33,159 nt of DNA, from the NCBI RefSeq assembly GCF_004793765.1, contig NZ_SRYM01000049.1:1-33159 (forward strand), read 5' to 3'. A program made the position numbers and the translations under genes. This DNA comes from Parabacteroides distasonis (lineage in GTDB: Bacteria > Bacteroidota > Bacteroidia > Bacteroidales > Tannerellaceae). The notes beneath the pieces are model-generated. The model was not told the origin of the DNA and searched no databases. It worked only from the letters and a program-made list of their open reading frames with translations. Below are positions 6,886-15,816 of the stretch, one piece after another. How positions within the stretch are numbered: the stretch's first letter is position 1; each line of letters begins with the position of its first letter.

Positions 6886-8694
6886 TCAATTAAACAAGAT
6901 TCCCATCTTGTTCATCAAGAAACAAGCATTCATGTTCTGGGCTATCCCTTCTCTTAGTTGGTAAGAGAAGGATAGCTCCTCGTCTTTTATATCTGCCTCG
7001 AAGCGGTAATTCTTTATTTGTTCCGGGAACTCTTCCTCCAAAGTACCCAATACTAAATCGTGGGTGGCGATGATACCGCAAGCCTTATAAGCGACCAGTT
7101 GTTTCATAAGGGCAAGGGAGCCTTTCTGCTTGTCGATAGAATTTGTTCCCTTCAAGATCTCGTCCAAGATGATAAATAGCTTCTCTCCGTTTTGCAGTCT
7201 GTCGATAATCATTTTCAGTCGTTTCAACTCCGCAAAGAAATAAGACTCGTTGCTAGCCAAGGAATCCGAGGTACGTAAGCTGGTAATCATGTGGGCGGGA
7301 TAGACTGTCAAGGAGGCGGCACAGACCGGAGCGCCTACGCAAGCCAATAAATAATTGACACCGATCGTTCGGAGGTATGTACTTTTCCCGGCCATATTCG
7401 CTCCGGTGATGATCAGGAACCAAGGACTTTTGCGGATATCTATATCGTTCTTTACGCAAACTTTCCGGTTCAGAAGAGGATGTCCCAAAGCCTTGCCTTC
7501 CATCTGGAAATAAGTGTCGGCGATCTCCGGATAGATGTATTCCGGATGGTTAAAAGCGAAACCAGCCAACGAGTTCAGCGCATCGAAGCGAGCCAATGCG
7601 TCGAACCAAAGCGGAAGCTTATCGGAGTAAGTTTGGATCCAGCGTTCCAAGAGGAGGGCGTGGCGTGTATCCCGCAAGTAGAAGAGATTGAAAATGATAC
7701 CCGCCAAGCTGAATCGTGAGTCCAGCCCTCCGATATATGACGACAAACGTTTAATAGCATGCGAGGCCAGTTCCTTCTCGTTCGCTAATTGCCCGCTGAT
7801 CTCTTTCAGCTCTTCCGACTGGAAGTTATCTTCTTCCACACATCGCATCAGCTTTGAGTATCGATTGAAAATAGACTCCATCTTATTGACGGTCGCATAA
7901 AGCGCGTTGATCTCCTTAGTACGTGCGTAAGCGATCACTAGCGTGATTAAGAAATAAATATTCAATAAACTCCCGCTGATCCAATCCTGCGAGTAAGCGA
8001 TACCCAATACGATCCACAATGCGGGAACCGCCCAGATCAACAGTTTCCACGGTAGGCTATCAACGAATTTGTGCTTACGCTGAGTGAGCCGGTCCATAAA
8101 GTTGGTATCGTTGTCTCTCGTATCTTGTGTGCCTTGCCGGATCATCCCCGTCACATAGAAATGTTGCCGTAAGGCGGATAAAGCCGCTAATTCCTTGATT
8201 GCCTCTTGCCGTTTGACGATCTCCTTCTTATCCGTCAGGGGATTCGAGAACCAACCGGCCAGTCGCTCCCGCCCGAACCCGGTTACGGTACGATTGAGCG
8301 ATTGAAACAAGGAGCGGTCTCCAAACACATCCAGATCCAAGCAGAAAGAGTGTTCGCCCGAGATCTTATCGGCTGCCCCGTCGAATGCGCTGAAATTATA
8401 GTCTAGTCCTTTCAGCTCATCCTCGTTCAGCTTGATCAAGGTCTCGGCGTATACTTTCCGTGCGTACATTCTATTATGGTACCACATCAGGAGTGCGAAC
8501 GGGATGATATAAACGAAGGTGATCCCCGTCAGCCATTGCCAACTCTCATCCCTGAATATCCATAAGGAAAGGATCGCTCCAGCCACTAAAGCCAACCGGA
8601 TACTCCCCATCAGATGGATCTTCTTTTTCAAATTACCCAAACGCCGTGTATAAGCGTCGATATTCTCTTTGTAATAACTATAGGCTTCTTCCAT
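6886..8694 (-). CDS. Membrane-anchored MutS-family ATPase
   Basis: 602 residues. The C-terminal part (about 330-602) is the MutS lever/clamp end and ATPase domain, with Walker A TGANMAGKST (Lys at 437), the conserved TSDSLASNESYFFAELKR segment, and Walker B LFIILDEILKGTNS. The N-terminal mismatch-recognition domain of MutS is absent. Instead there are two pairs of predicted membrane helices, at about 31-70 (LALVAGAILSLWIF, then FVYIIPFALLMW) and about 218-260 (LLIWAVPALWIVLGIAY, then YFLITLVIAYA). This architecture is recurrent in Bacteroidetes but not characterised as far as I know. A role in mismatch repair is doubtful because the recognition domain is missing and the protein is membrane-bound. 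It runs convergent to the truncated M48 gene. Confidence 0.9.
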   Translation of the reverse strand: MEEAYSYYKENIDAYTRRLGNLKKKIHLMGSIRLALVAGAILSLWIFRDESWQWLTGITFVYIIPFALLMWYHNRMYARKVYAETLIKLNEDELKGLDYNFSAFDGAADKISGEHSFCLDLDVFGDRSLFQSLNRTVTGFGRERLAGWFSNPLTDKKEIVKRQEAIKELAALSALRQHFYVTGMIRQGTQDTRDNDTNFMDRLTQRKHKFVDSLPWKLLIWAVPALWIVLGIAYSQDWISGSLLNIYFLITLVIAYARTKEINALYATVNKMESIFNRYSKLMRCVEEDNFQSEELKEISGQLANEKELASHAIKRLSSYIGGLDSRFSLAGIIFNLFYLRDTRHALLLERWIQTYSDKLPLWFDALARFDALNSLAGFAFNHPEYIYPEIADTYFQMEGKALGHPLLNRKVCVKNDIDIRKSPWFLIITGANMAGKSTYLRTIGVNYLLACVGAPVCAASLTVYPAHMITSLRTSDSLASNESYFFAELKRLKMIIDRLQNGEKLFIILDEILKGTNSIDKQKGSLALMKQLVAYKACGIIATHDLVLGTLEEEFPEQIKNYRFEADIKDEELSFSYQLREGIAQNMNACFLMNKMGILFN

Positions 8695-8869
8695 AGGCGC
8701 GAATATAGGAAAAATGAACTAACTACTAAAAATATCCTTCCTGATAGATCTCATTGATCGGGCGATAGATGTAATATATGATACATTTCGTTTCTTTAGG
8801 AAACAATACATTTACAGACTTTGTTTTCTAATATATTGAACGTTTCCCGGATAATTAAAGATATACGCC
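8695..8869. other. Divergent intergenic region, MutS-family gene / carboxylase operon
   Basis: This 175-bp AT-rich gap must contain promoters in both directions. TACATTTC near 8781 and TTTG at 8820-8823 are partial matches to the Bacteroidetes elements, but no full -33/-7 pair at correct spacing is seen. Confidence 0.35.
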
Positions 8870-10415
8870 ATGAAGGAAAAAATTGAACAATTAAAAGCTC
8901 TCAACCACAAAGCTGAGTTAGGGGGGGGGAGAAGACCGCATTGCGAAGCAACATGCGGCAGGTAAACTAACCGCTAGAGAAAGAATCGAACTGCTATTGG
9001 AAAAGGGTAGCTTCGTGGAAATCGACAAGTTCGTGACACATACGTGCCATGAGTTCGGTTTAGAAAAGCAGCGTCCATTAGGAGATGGCGTGGTCACCGG
9101 TTACGGAATGATCGGGCAACGCACGGTGTTTGTTTTCGCTCAGGACTTCACGGTATTCGGTGGGGCCTTGTCTGAGACGTATGCCCGTAAGATCTGTAAG
9201 ATCATGGACATGGCAACGGAACTAGGCGCTCCGGTGATCGGGTTGAACGATTCGGGAGGCGCACGTATTCAAGAAGGGGTTCGTTCCTTGGCGGGATATG
9301 CCGAGATATTTCTCCGGAACTCGTTGGCTTCCGGCGTGATCCCGCAGATTAGCGCTATTATGGGCCCGTGTGCGGGTGGAGCGGTTTACTCGCCGGCGTT
9401 GACGGACTTTATCTTTATGGTAAAACAAACGAGCTATATGTTTATCACCGGCCCGGAGGTCGTGAAAAGCGTGACGCAAGAAGAGGTTACGATGGAGAAT
9501 CTGGGAGGCTCGGAAGTGCATAGCACCCGTTCCGGAGTGGCTCATTGCACGGCGGATAACGATATGGATTGTATCTTGAAGATACGTGAGTTGATGTCGT
9601 TCTTGCCGAATAATAATATAGAAGAGCCGCCATTCGTTCCTACTACCGATAGCCCGAACCGCATCGATCCGCAATTGGATCTGCTGGTTCCTACCAATCC
9701 CAACCAGCCGTACGACATGAAGGAGCTGATCCTTTCCGTGGCTGATGATCAAAACTTCTTCGAGATACAAAAGGAATATGCCAAGAACATCATTATCGGT
9801 TATATCCGTTTGAATGGAAAGACGATTGGTGTCGTGGCGAATCAACCCGCTGCCTTGGCTGGTACGCTGGATATCAATGCGTCCGTAAAGGCTGCCCGTT
9901 TCGTCCGTTTTTGCGACGCGTTTAATATACCGTTGTTGACGTTGGTGGATGTACCGGGTTTCTTACTGGGCGTGAACCAAGAGTACGAGGGAATTATCCG
10001 TCATGGTGCTAAGTTATTGTATGCGTATTGCGAAGCTACCGTGCCCAAAGTGACCGTCATTACCCGAAAGGCTTACGGCGGAGCTTACGACGTGATGAGC
10101 TCCAAGCATATCCGGGGCGATATCAACTTCGCTTATCCAACCGCTGAGATCGCTGTCATGGGACCGGAGGGCGCTGCGAATATCTTGTTCCGTAAAGAAC
10201 TGAAGACCGCGGAAGATCCCGAAGGCAAACGGAAGGAATTGCAAGCTGATTACCGGGAGAAGTTCGCTAACCCGTACCGGGCCGCTGAGTTGGGCTATGT
10301 AGACGAGATTATCGAGCCGTCTGTCACACGCAGCCGTTTGATCCGTAGTTTTGAGCTGTTGGCCAACAAACGGCAATCCAATCCTCCGAAGAAACATTCC
10401 AATATTCCTCTTTAA
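8870..10415 (+). CDS. Acyl-CoA (propionyl/methylmalonyl-type) carboxyltransferase, out of frame at a poly-G run
   Basis: The native start is the ATG at 8870 ([20 protein letters not shown]), but a run of nine G at 8921-8929 shifts the frame. Eight G would give [20 protein letters not shown] and join the long frame that ends at 10415, for about 514 residues, the usual size of the family. As written, translation from 8870 stops about 30 codons after the start. The remainder is an intact carboxyltransferase with both oxyanion-hole glycine regions ([12 protein letters not shown], and [14 protein letters not shown]) and the PccB/MmdA C-terminus. It transfers the carboxyl group between biotin and acyl-CoA. 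The biotin carboxylase gene begins 12 bp downstream, so this is the beta subunit of a three-gene carboxylase. The run could be phase-variable, a fixed mutation or a sequencing error. Confidence 0.9.
8921..8929 (+). repeat. Poly-G tract (9 G) inside the carboxyltransferase gene
   Basis: Nine consecutive G lie 17 codons after the start. Frame comparison (8870 against the downstream frame) shows exactly one base too many. G runs of this length are typical slippage sites. Confidence 0.9.
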
Positions 10416-10427
10416 AAACGAATCCTT

Positions 10428-11939
10428 ATGATAAAGAAAGTATTAGTAGCCAATCGTGGCGAGATAGCGATGCGGATATTCCGCACCTGCCGGGTGATGA
10501 ACATCCCGACCGTAGCGATCTATACGCATGTGGATCGCGGAGCGTTACATGTACGTTATGCGGAGGAAGCTTACTGCATCTCGGAAGATGAAGGGGATAC
10601 CTCTTACTTGAAGCCGGACTTGATCCTTGAGATCGCCAAGAAGACAGGAGCCGCCATTCATCCGGGGTACGGCTTTTTGTCGGAGAACGCCGATTTCGCC
10701 CGCCGTTGCGAGGAGGAGGGCGTGATCTTTATCGGCCCGAGTGCCGACGTGATCGCCAAGATGGGTATCAAGACCGAGGCCCGTAAGATCATGAAAGAAG
10801 CCGGTGTACCGGTTGTACCCGGAACGGAAAAGCCGGTGACGGACATAGAGGATGCTAAGAAGGTAGCTGCCGAGGTGGGTTATCCGATCATGCTAAAGGC
10901 GCTTGCCGGGGGCGGTGGAAAGGGGATGCGCTTGGTGCGTAGCGAGAATGAGATGGAAGCGGCTTTCCGTATGTCTCGTTCCGAGGCGGCCAACTCGTTC
11001 GGAAACGATGCCATCTATATCGAGAAGTATATCGAGAACCCCCATCATATCGAGGTACAGGTACTCGGGGATAAATATGGGAACGTGATCCATTTGTATG
11101 AGCGTGAGTGCTCTATCCAGCGCCGTAACCAGAAAGTGATCGAGGAAGCGCCCTCTCCATTCGTGAAGGAGGCCGCTCGCCAGAAGATGTTGGCCGTAGC
11201 GGTGGAGGCTTGCAAGAAAATCGGTTACTACAGTGCCGGGACGTTGGAGTTCATGATGGATAAGGATCAGAACTTCTATTTCCTTGAGATGAATACCCGC
11301 CTTCAAGTGGAGCATCTGGTGACGGAGGAGACAACGGGCGTAGACTTGGTTCGCGATATGATCTTGGTGGCCGCCGGAAATCGCCTGCCTTATAAACAGG
11401 AAGATGTGGCTTGCCGGGGACATGCCTTGGAATGCCGTATCTATGCGGAAGACCCGGAAAATGACTTTATGCCCTCTCCGGGGGTGATCAAGGTGCGTGA
11501 GGCTCCCGAGGGACGTAACGTGCGTCTGGATAGTGCTGCCTACGCCGGTTTCGAGGTGTCCTTGCATTACGATCCGATGATCGCCAAGCTTTGCACGTGG
11601 GGCCGGACCCGTGAATCCACCATCTCGAATATGATACGTGCCTTGCGGGAATACAAGATCTTGGGAATCAAGACAACGATCCCTTTCCACCTGCGTGTGT
11701 TGCATAATGCGACCTTTTTGAAGGGGAATTACGATACGACCTTTATCGACACCAAATTCGATAAAGAAGACTTGAAACGTCGACAGAACAGCGACCCGAC
11801 CATCGCTGTGATCGCCGCCGCCTTGAAGCATTACGAGGAGGAGAAAGAGGCGGCCGCCCGTGCGACGACCGTTCCGCTGGTAGGGGAGTCCCTGTGGAAA
11901 CACTATGGGAAGTTACAAATGTTGGCTAATAATTTTTAA
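10428..11939 (+). CDS. Biotin carboxylase subunit of the acyl-CoA carboxylase
   Basis: 503 residues, the length of AccC/PccA-type biotin carboxylases. The order is biotin carboxylase N-domain ([20 protein letters not shown]), ATP-grasp domain with the glycine-rich loop [11 protein letters not shown] near 162, and C-terminal domain with [13 protein letters not shown]. Catalytic residues of the ATP-grasp core are present ([10 protein letters not shown]), but the following residue is Leu (L297) where the motif EHPVTE almost always has Pro. The enzyme carboxylates biotin on the carrier subunit with ATP and bicarbonate. The stop codon overlaps a possible ATG of the next frame; the operon runs carboxyltransferase, biotin carboxylase, carrier. 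Presence of a biotin carboxylase, with no beta or gamma decarboxylase pump subunit, points to a carboxylase, not a sodium-pumping decarboxylase. Confidence 0.96.
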   Translation: MIKKVLVANRGEIAMRIFRTCRVMNIPTVAIYTHVDRGALHVRYAEEAYCISEDEGDTSYLKPDLILEIAKKTGAAIHPGYGFLSENADFARRCEEEGVIFIGPSADVIAKMGIKTEARKIMKEAGVPVVPGTEKPVTDIEDAKKVAAEVGYPIMLKALAGGGGKGMRLVRSENEMEAAFRMSRSEAANSFGNDAIYIEKYIENPHHIEVQVLGDKYGNVIHLYERECSIQRRNQKVIEEAPSPFVKEAARQKMLAVAVEACKKIGYYSAGTLEFMMDKDQNFYFLEMNTRLQVEHLVTEETTGVDLVRDMILVAAGNRLPYKQEDVACRGHALECRIYAEDPENDFMPSPGVIKVREAPEGRNVRLDSAAYAGFEVSLHYDPMIAKLCTWGRTRESTISNMIRALREYKILGIKTTIPFHLRVLHNATFLKGNYDTTFIDTKFDKEDLKRRQNSDPTIAVIAAALKHYEEEKEAAARATTVPLVGESLWKHYGKLQMLANNF

Positions 11940-11943
11940 TGAG

Positions 11944-11949
11944 AGGAGG
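11944..11949 (+). promoter_or_regulatory. Shine-Dalgarno site setting the carrier-protein start
   Basis: A perfect AGGAGG sits 7 nt before the ATG at 11957. This is a good spacing, whereas the ATGs at 11939 and 11951 are upstream of it or too close. Strong SD sites are rare in this phylum, so it likely ensures high carrier expression. Confidence 0.7.
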
Positions 11950-11956
11950 TATGATT

Positions 11957-12481
11957 ATGTCAAAGGCTTTAGCGACTTATTTTGCCACGGTTAACGATAT
12001 TCCCGACACAGAGTTCAAGGTAGAGATTCTGGAAGACGGACCCATCAAGAAAGTATCCGTAAACGGTACCGTTTATGATGTAGATTACAATCTGGGCGGA
12101 GATACGATCCACTCGATCATCATGAACCATAAATCTCATGGCGTACAAATATCCAGTGTTGGAGATTCCACTTATGAGGTAAAGAATAAAGGTGATTATT
12201 TCCAAGTACAGGTGATTGACGAGTTGAAGAAATTACGCCTGTCAAGAACCAGTTCCAAGACGGTCGGCCGTCAAGTCATACAGGCTCAGATGCCGGGCGT
12301 GATCCAGAAGGTATATGTCAAGGTAGGCGATGAGGTCAAGGCGGGAGACCCGCTTTGCGTATTGGTTGCCATGAAGATGGAGAACGAGATCCGTACGCCG
12401 ATCGATGGAGTGGTGAAAGAGGTGTATATCAATGAGACAGACAAGGTCTCCGTGGGTGGTAAGATGTTGGTTGTAGAGTGA
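11957..12481 (+). CDS. Biotin carboxyl carrier protein
   Basis: 174 residues from the ATG preceded by AGGAGG. The first 90 residues form the small N-terminal region that is typical of Bacteroidetes carrier subunits ([19 protein letters not shown]). A short linker leads to the C-terminal biotinyl domain (about 105-174), with [19 protein letters not shown] and the biotinylation motif VAMKMEN, in which the second Met is preceded by the target Lys. It shuttles carboxybiotin between the two preceding subunits. It ends the operon, 37 bp before a hairpin. Confidence 0.95.
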   Translation: MSKALATYFATVNDIPDTEFKVEILEDGPIKKVSVNGTVYDVDYNLGGDTIHSIIMNHKSHGVQISSVGDSTYEVKNKGDYFQVQVIDELKKLRLSRTSSKTVGRQVIQAQMPGVIQKVYVKVGDEVKAGDPLCVLVAMKMENEIRTPIDGVVKEVYINETDKVSVGGKMLVVE

Positions 12482-12517
12482 ATTGTCTCAGGATTATAGT
12501 TTTCCCTTGAGAGAATG

Positions 12518-12550
12518 GGAAAGGAATCGGAGCAGTCCGGTTCCTTTCTC
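12518..12550 (+). terminator. Probable terminator of the carboxylase operon
   Basis: GGGAAAGGAATCGGA (12518-12532) pairs with TCCGGTTCCTTTCTC (12536-12550) with two wobble or mismatched positions and a tight loop. The tail after it is only mildly T-rich, so termination strength is uncertain. Confidence 0.5.
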
Positions 12551-12613
12551 ATGTTTGGTAAAAGTATCTTAAAAATATTCCGTCTTTCTATCGTGTTACA
12601 GAGTTATTATTTC

Positions 12614-12621
12614 TACATTTG
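12614..12621 (+). promoter_or_regulatory. -7 box of the nhaD-murQ gene run
   Basis: TACATTTG matches TAnnTTTG and ends 27 bp before the nhaD ATG. It also rules out the upstream TTG at 12619 as a start codon, since that lies within the box. Confidence 0.65.
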
Positions 12622-12648
12622 CAGCGTTTAAACCTAAATCATGAAGTT

Positions 12649-14076
12649 ATGTTGACAGCAATGGTCATTGTGTTCCTTGTCGGTTATTTGATGATCGCAC
12701 TGGAACATCCTCTAAAGATAAACAAGGCGGGGACGGCTTTGCTTATCGGTACGGTCTTATGGGTTATGTACACGTATGCGGCCCCATTTTTCATTCCGAG
12801 GGCCTCGGCTGAGGAATTCAGTTTGTTCTTGGAATCGTTCCCTTCTTTGGGCTCTTTAACGTTTAAGGAACAATGTACCCGGTTCGTCGTGGAGCATCAG
12901 GTTCTGGATAGTATCGGAGAGATCGCCGAGACGCTTATATTCCTGATCGGGGCGATGATAACCGTGGAGTTGATCGATGCCCATGGCGGTTTCATGTTTA
13001 TCACGAATCATATTATCACGAAAAAAAAGAAGAAACTGCTGGTGTTGATCGCCGTGATCACGTTCTTTATGTCGGCTGTTTTGGACAACCTTACGACCTC
13101 GATCGTCATGATCATGCTGATCCGTAAGTTGCTCGGGAATTATAAAGAGCGGTGGGTGTTCGGCAGTATCATTATTATAGCGGCGAATAGCGGTGGCGCT
13201 TGGTCACCGATCGGCGATGTGACTACGATCATGCTTTGGGTAAGGGGAAATATCTCTACTTCATCTACGATTCCGCATTTGATCCTGCCGAGTATCGTAT
13301 CGGCGTTGATCCCGGTCTTGATCGCCATGCGTTTCTTGCATGGAAACGTGACACCCCCTAACGCATTCTCGCAAATGGAGACGGACAATGAGTTGCTGAA
13401 GAGATTGAAGGATAAGGAGAAGTTATCGATCTTGATCATTGGTGTGTTGTGTTTATTGTTCGTGCCTGTATTCAAGACGGTTACTCATCTTCCCCCGTTT
13501 ATGGGGATCTTGATGGGAGTGGGTATCCTTTGGTTCTATACGGAGATGCTATACGCTCGTAAACCGATCGATGAGGACTTGAAATTGCGCTTGTCTAAGG
13601 TGGTTCACCGTATAGACGGGGCAACCTTGTTATTTTTCCTCGGAATCCTTTTAGCGGTAGATGCCTTGCGTTGCAGCGGCGTATTGTCGGATTTCGCTTT
13701 CTGGCTGGACGATACGGTGGGCAACGTGTATGCGGTGAACCTTATTATCGGCGCCTTATCGTCTATCGTAGATAATGTTCCGTTGGTAGCGGGGGCTATT
13801 GGTATGTATCCGGTGGCTACAGACGCTATGGTGGCTGCGGCGACTGATCCGGCTTATTTGGCGAACTTCGTGCAAGATGGCGTATTTTGGCAGTTCTTGG
13901 CTTATTGCGCAGGAGTAGGTGGAAGTATGTTGATCATCGGTTCCGCCGCCGGAGTCGTCGTGATGGGCTTGGAACGGATCAATTTTATTTGGTACTTGAA
14001 GAATATCTCTCTGTTGGCCTTGGCGGGATATTTGTCCGGTGCGGTGGTATATATTCTCCAGAACTTAATATTCTAA
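12649..14076 (+). CDS. nhaD: NhaD-type Na+/H+ antiporter
   Basis: 475 residues with about a dozen hydrophobic segments and the ArsB/NhaD permease pattern. The diagnostic motifs are present: LDNLTTSIVMIMLIRK near 143, AANSGGAWSPIGDVTTIMLW near 180, and the mirror segment SSIVDNVPLVAGAIGMYP near 370. It is an inner-membrane exporter of Na+ or Li+ in exchange for protons. The ATG at 12649 follows a good -7 box; the ORF could be read further upstream but only through the promoter. The amino-sugar kinase starts 8 bp after its stop, so they share a transcript. Confidence 0.93.
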   Translation: MLTAMVIVFLVGYLMIALEHPLKINKAGTALLIGTVLWVMYTYAAPFFIPRASAEEFSLFLESFPSLGSLTFKEQCTRFVVEHQVLDSIGEIAETLIFLIGAMITVELIDAHGGFMFITNHIITKKKKKLLVLIAVITFFMSAVLDNLTTSIVMIMLIRKLLGNYKERWVFGSIIIIAANSGGAWSPIGDVTTIMLWVRGNISTSSTIPHLILPSIVSALIPVLIAMRFLHGNVTPPNAFSQMETDNELLKRLKDKEKLSILIIGVLCLLFVPVFKTVTHLPPFMGILMGVGILWFYTEMLYARKPIDEDLKLRLSKVVHRIDGATLLFFLGILLAVDALRCSGVLSDFAFWLDDTVGNVYAVNLIIGALSSIVDNVPLVAGAIGMYPVATDAMVAAATDPAYLANFVQDGVFWQFLAYCAGVGGSMLIIGSAAGVVVMGLERINFIWYLKNISLLALAGYLSGAVVYILQNLIF

Positions 14077-14084
14077 ATAAGTAT

Positions 14085-14942
14085 ATGATATTAATTGCGG
14101 ATAGCGGATCTACGAAGACGGAGTGGTGCTTGGCGGATCAAGGCGGACTGGTGCGTACGATTGTGACAGCGGGTACCAATCCTTACTTCCAGGCACGGGA
14201 GGAGATCGCCGTAGAAATTCGGGATGCCTTATTGCCGGCGTTGAAGAGGGAGCGGGTCGATGCCATCTACTTCTATGGTGCCGGTTGCGCCTTCCCGGAG
14301 AAGAACCGGATCGTGGAAGAGGCGATCACGTCTTATATCTCGGTGCCCATAGAGGTGTATAGCGACTTGATGGCGGCTGCTCGTGCCTTATGCGGGAGCC
14401 GTCCGGGAATTGCCTGTATATTGGGGACGGGATCGAACTCTTGCCTGTATGACGGGACGGAGATAACGGAGCATATCTCTCCCTTGGGATTCATTCTGGG
14501 GGATGAGGGTAGTGGCGCCGTGCTCGGGAAGTTATTGGTAGGGGATTGCTTGAAGCGTCAGTTGCCGGTGCCTTTGGTTCAGAAGTTTATGGATCAATAT
14601 GAGTTGACGCCCGCCTTATTGTTGGAGCGGGTATATAAACATCCTTTCCCGAATCGTTTCTTGGCTACCTTGTCCCGTTTCTTGTTGGAGAATATCACCG
14701 AGCAACCGATTTATAATTTGGTCTATACGAGTTTCCGTAGCTTCTTCCTCCGTAACGTGGCGTTATATCCGGGAGCTGATACGTACCCGATTCATTTTGT
14801 AGGCTCTATCGCCTATTATTATCAGGAGGTATTGAAAGCTGCGGCCTTATCCTTAGGCTTGAAGGTCGGTACGGTCGTACAGGCTCCCATGGACGGATTG
14901 ATCCGGTATCATTTTACGAACGAAAAAAAAATGAATGAGTGA
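14085..14942 (+). CDS. BadF/BadG-family amino-sugar kinase (MurNAc/GlcNAc kinase, MurK-like)
   Basis: 285 residues. The N-terminal phosphate-1 loop IADSGSTKTEWCL and the central GTGSNSCLY and GDEGSGAVLGK loops mark the ASKHA fold of the N-acetylglucosamine kinase branch of the BadF/BadG family. The ATG at 14085 lies 8 bp behind nhaD. Its stop overlaps the murQ start (TGATG). A kinase of this family directly before an N-acetylmuramate-6-phosphate etherase fits the MurK-MurQ route known from Tannerella forsythia, in which free MurNAc from wall turnover is phosphorylated and then converted to GlcNAc-6-phosphate. The exact sugar preference is inferred from the neighbour. Confidence 0.9.
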   Translation: MILIADSGSTKTEWCLADQGGLVRTIVTAGTNPYFQAREEIAVEIRDALLPALKRERVDAIYFYGAGCAFPEKNRIVEEAITSYISVPIEVYSDLMAAARALCGSRPGIACILGTGSNSCLYDGTEITEHISPLGFILGDEGSGAVLGKLLVGDCLKRQLPVPLVQKFMDQYELTPALLLERVYKHPFPNRFLATLSRFLLENITEQPIYNLVYTSFRSFFLRNVALYPGADTYPIHFVGSIAYYYQEVLKAAALSLGLKVGTVVQAPMDGLIRYHFTNEKKMNE

Positions 14943-15772
14943 TGGCATTTCAAAAGATAACCGAGTCGGAATCGTTGTACGATAATCTGGATCAGATGTC
15001 TGTCCGGGAGTTACTGGAAGGCATCAATAACGAGGACCGGAAAGTGGCGATCGCCGTTGGCCGGGAGATCCCGAAGATCGAGAAGCTGGTAACCCGTATC
15101 GTAGAGCGGATGCGGAGGGGCGGTAGGCTCTTTTATATCGGGGCGGGTACGAGTGGTCGCTTGGGGGTCTTGGACGCTTCCGAGATCCCTCCCACGTATG
15201 GTATGCCGAATACCTTGGTGATCGGTTTGATCGCCGGCGGCGACCGGGCGCTCCGGAATCCCGTGGAGTCGGCGGAAGACGATCTGGATAAGGCTTGGGA
15301 GGAACTTCAACAATATCATATCAATACGAACGACACCTTGGTGGGAATAGCCGCCTCGGGTACGACTCCCTACGTGATCGGCGCCCTGCGTAAGGCACGC
15401 TCCGAGGGAATCCTGACGGCCTCTATCTCCTGCAACCCGGATTCTCCGATGGCGACGGAGGCGGAGATCGCCATCGAGCCGGTAGTAGGTCCGGAGTTCG
15501 TCACCGGAAGTACGCGGATGAAGAGCGGTACGGCCCAGAAGATGGTGCTGAATATGATCACAACCTCCACGATGATCAGGCTGGGTCGGGTGAAAGGGAA
15601 CCGGATGGTGAATATGCAACTGACCAACCAAAAATTGGTGGACCGTGGTACCCGTATGATCATGGAAGAGCTTCGTCTGGATTACGAGCAGAGCAAGAAC
15701 CTCCTGCTCCTACATGGCTCCGTCCGGGAGGCGATCGATTCTTATCACCGTGAATGGCGGCTGAACCAGTAA
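14942..15772 (+). CDS. murQ: N-acetylmuramic acid 6-phosphate etherase
   Basis: 276 residues, near the usual length. The family signature is clear: TESESLYDNLDQMSVRELL at the N-terminus, the SIS-domain loop GAGTSGRLGVLDASE near 63, the catalytic Glu region PPTYG with GLIAGGDRAL, and GSTRMKSGTAQKMVLN near 187. The enzyme removes D-lactate from MurNAc-6-phosphate to give GlcNAc-6-phosphate in the cytosol. The ATG at 14942 overlaps the kinase stop. No MurT-like transporter gene is next to it; the upstream membrane protein is NhaD. Confidence 0.97.
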   Translation: MAFQKITESESLYDNLDQMSVRELLEGINNEDRKVAIAVGREIPKIEKLVTRIVERMRRGGRLFYIGAGTSGRLGVLDASEIPPTYGMPNTLVIGLIAGGDRALRNPVESAEDDLDKAWEELQQYHINTNDTLVGIAASGTTPYVIGALRKARSEGILTASISCNPDSPMATEAEIAIEPVVGPEFVTGSTRMKSGTAQKMVLNMITTSTMIRLGRVKGNRMVNMQLTNQKLVDRGTRMIMEELRLDYEQSKNLLLLHGSVREAIDSYHREWRLNQ

Positions 15773-15816
15773 GTTTTCGTATATTCGCCCCCCGAAAACT
15801 AATTAATTATCGTACG

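Noticed and set aside
8997-9002. TTG at 8997 as the true start of the carboxyltransferase
   Set aside because: The region upstream encodes the conserved N-terminus of the family in two frames joined at the G run; an internal TTG would remove about 42 conserved residues.
9222-9845. A 207-codon minus-strand frame within the carboxyltransferase gene
   Set aside because: Antisense shadow with His/Arg-rich composition and no recognisable motif.
10893-11903. A 336-codon open frame on the minus strand opposite the biotin carboxylase gene
   Set aside because: It is a shadow of the GC-rich sense gene; it has no family resemblance, start signal or domain, whereas the sense frame is fully conserved.
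12619-12648. Longer nhaD start at TTG 12619
   Set aside because: The TTG lies inside the -7 box; the ATG at 12649 is the first plausible start.
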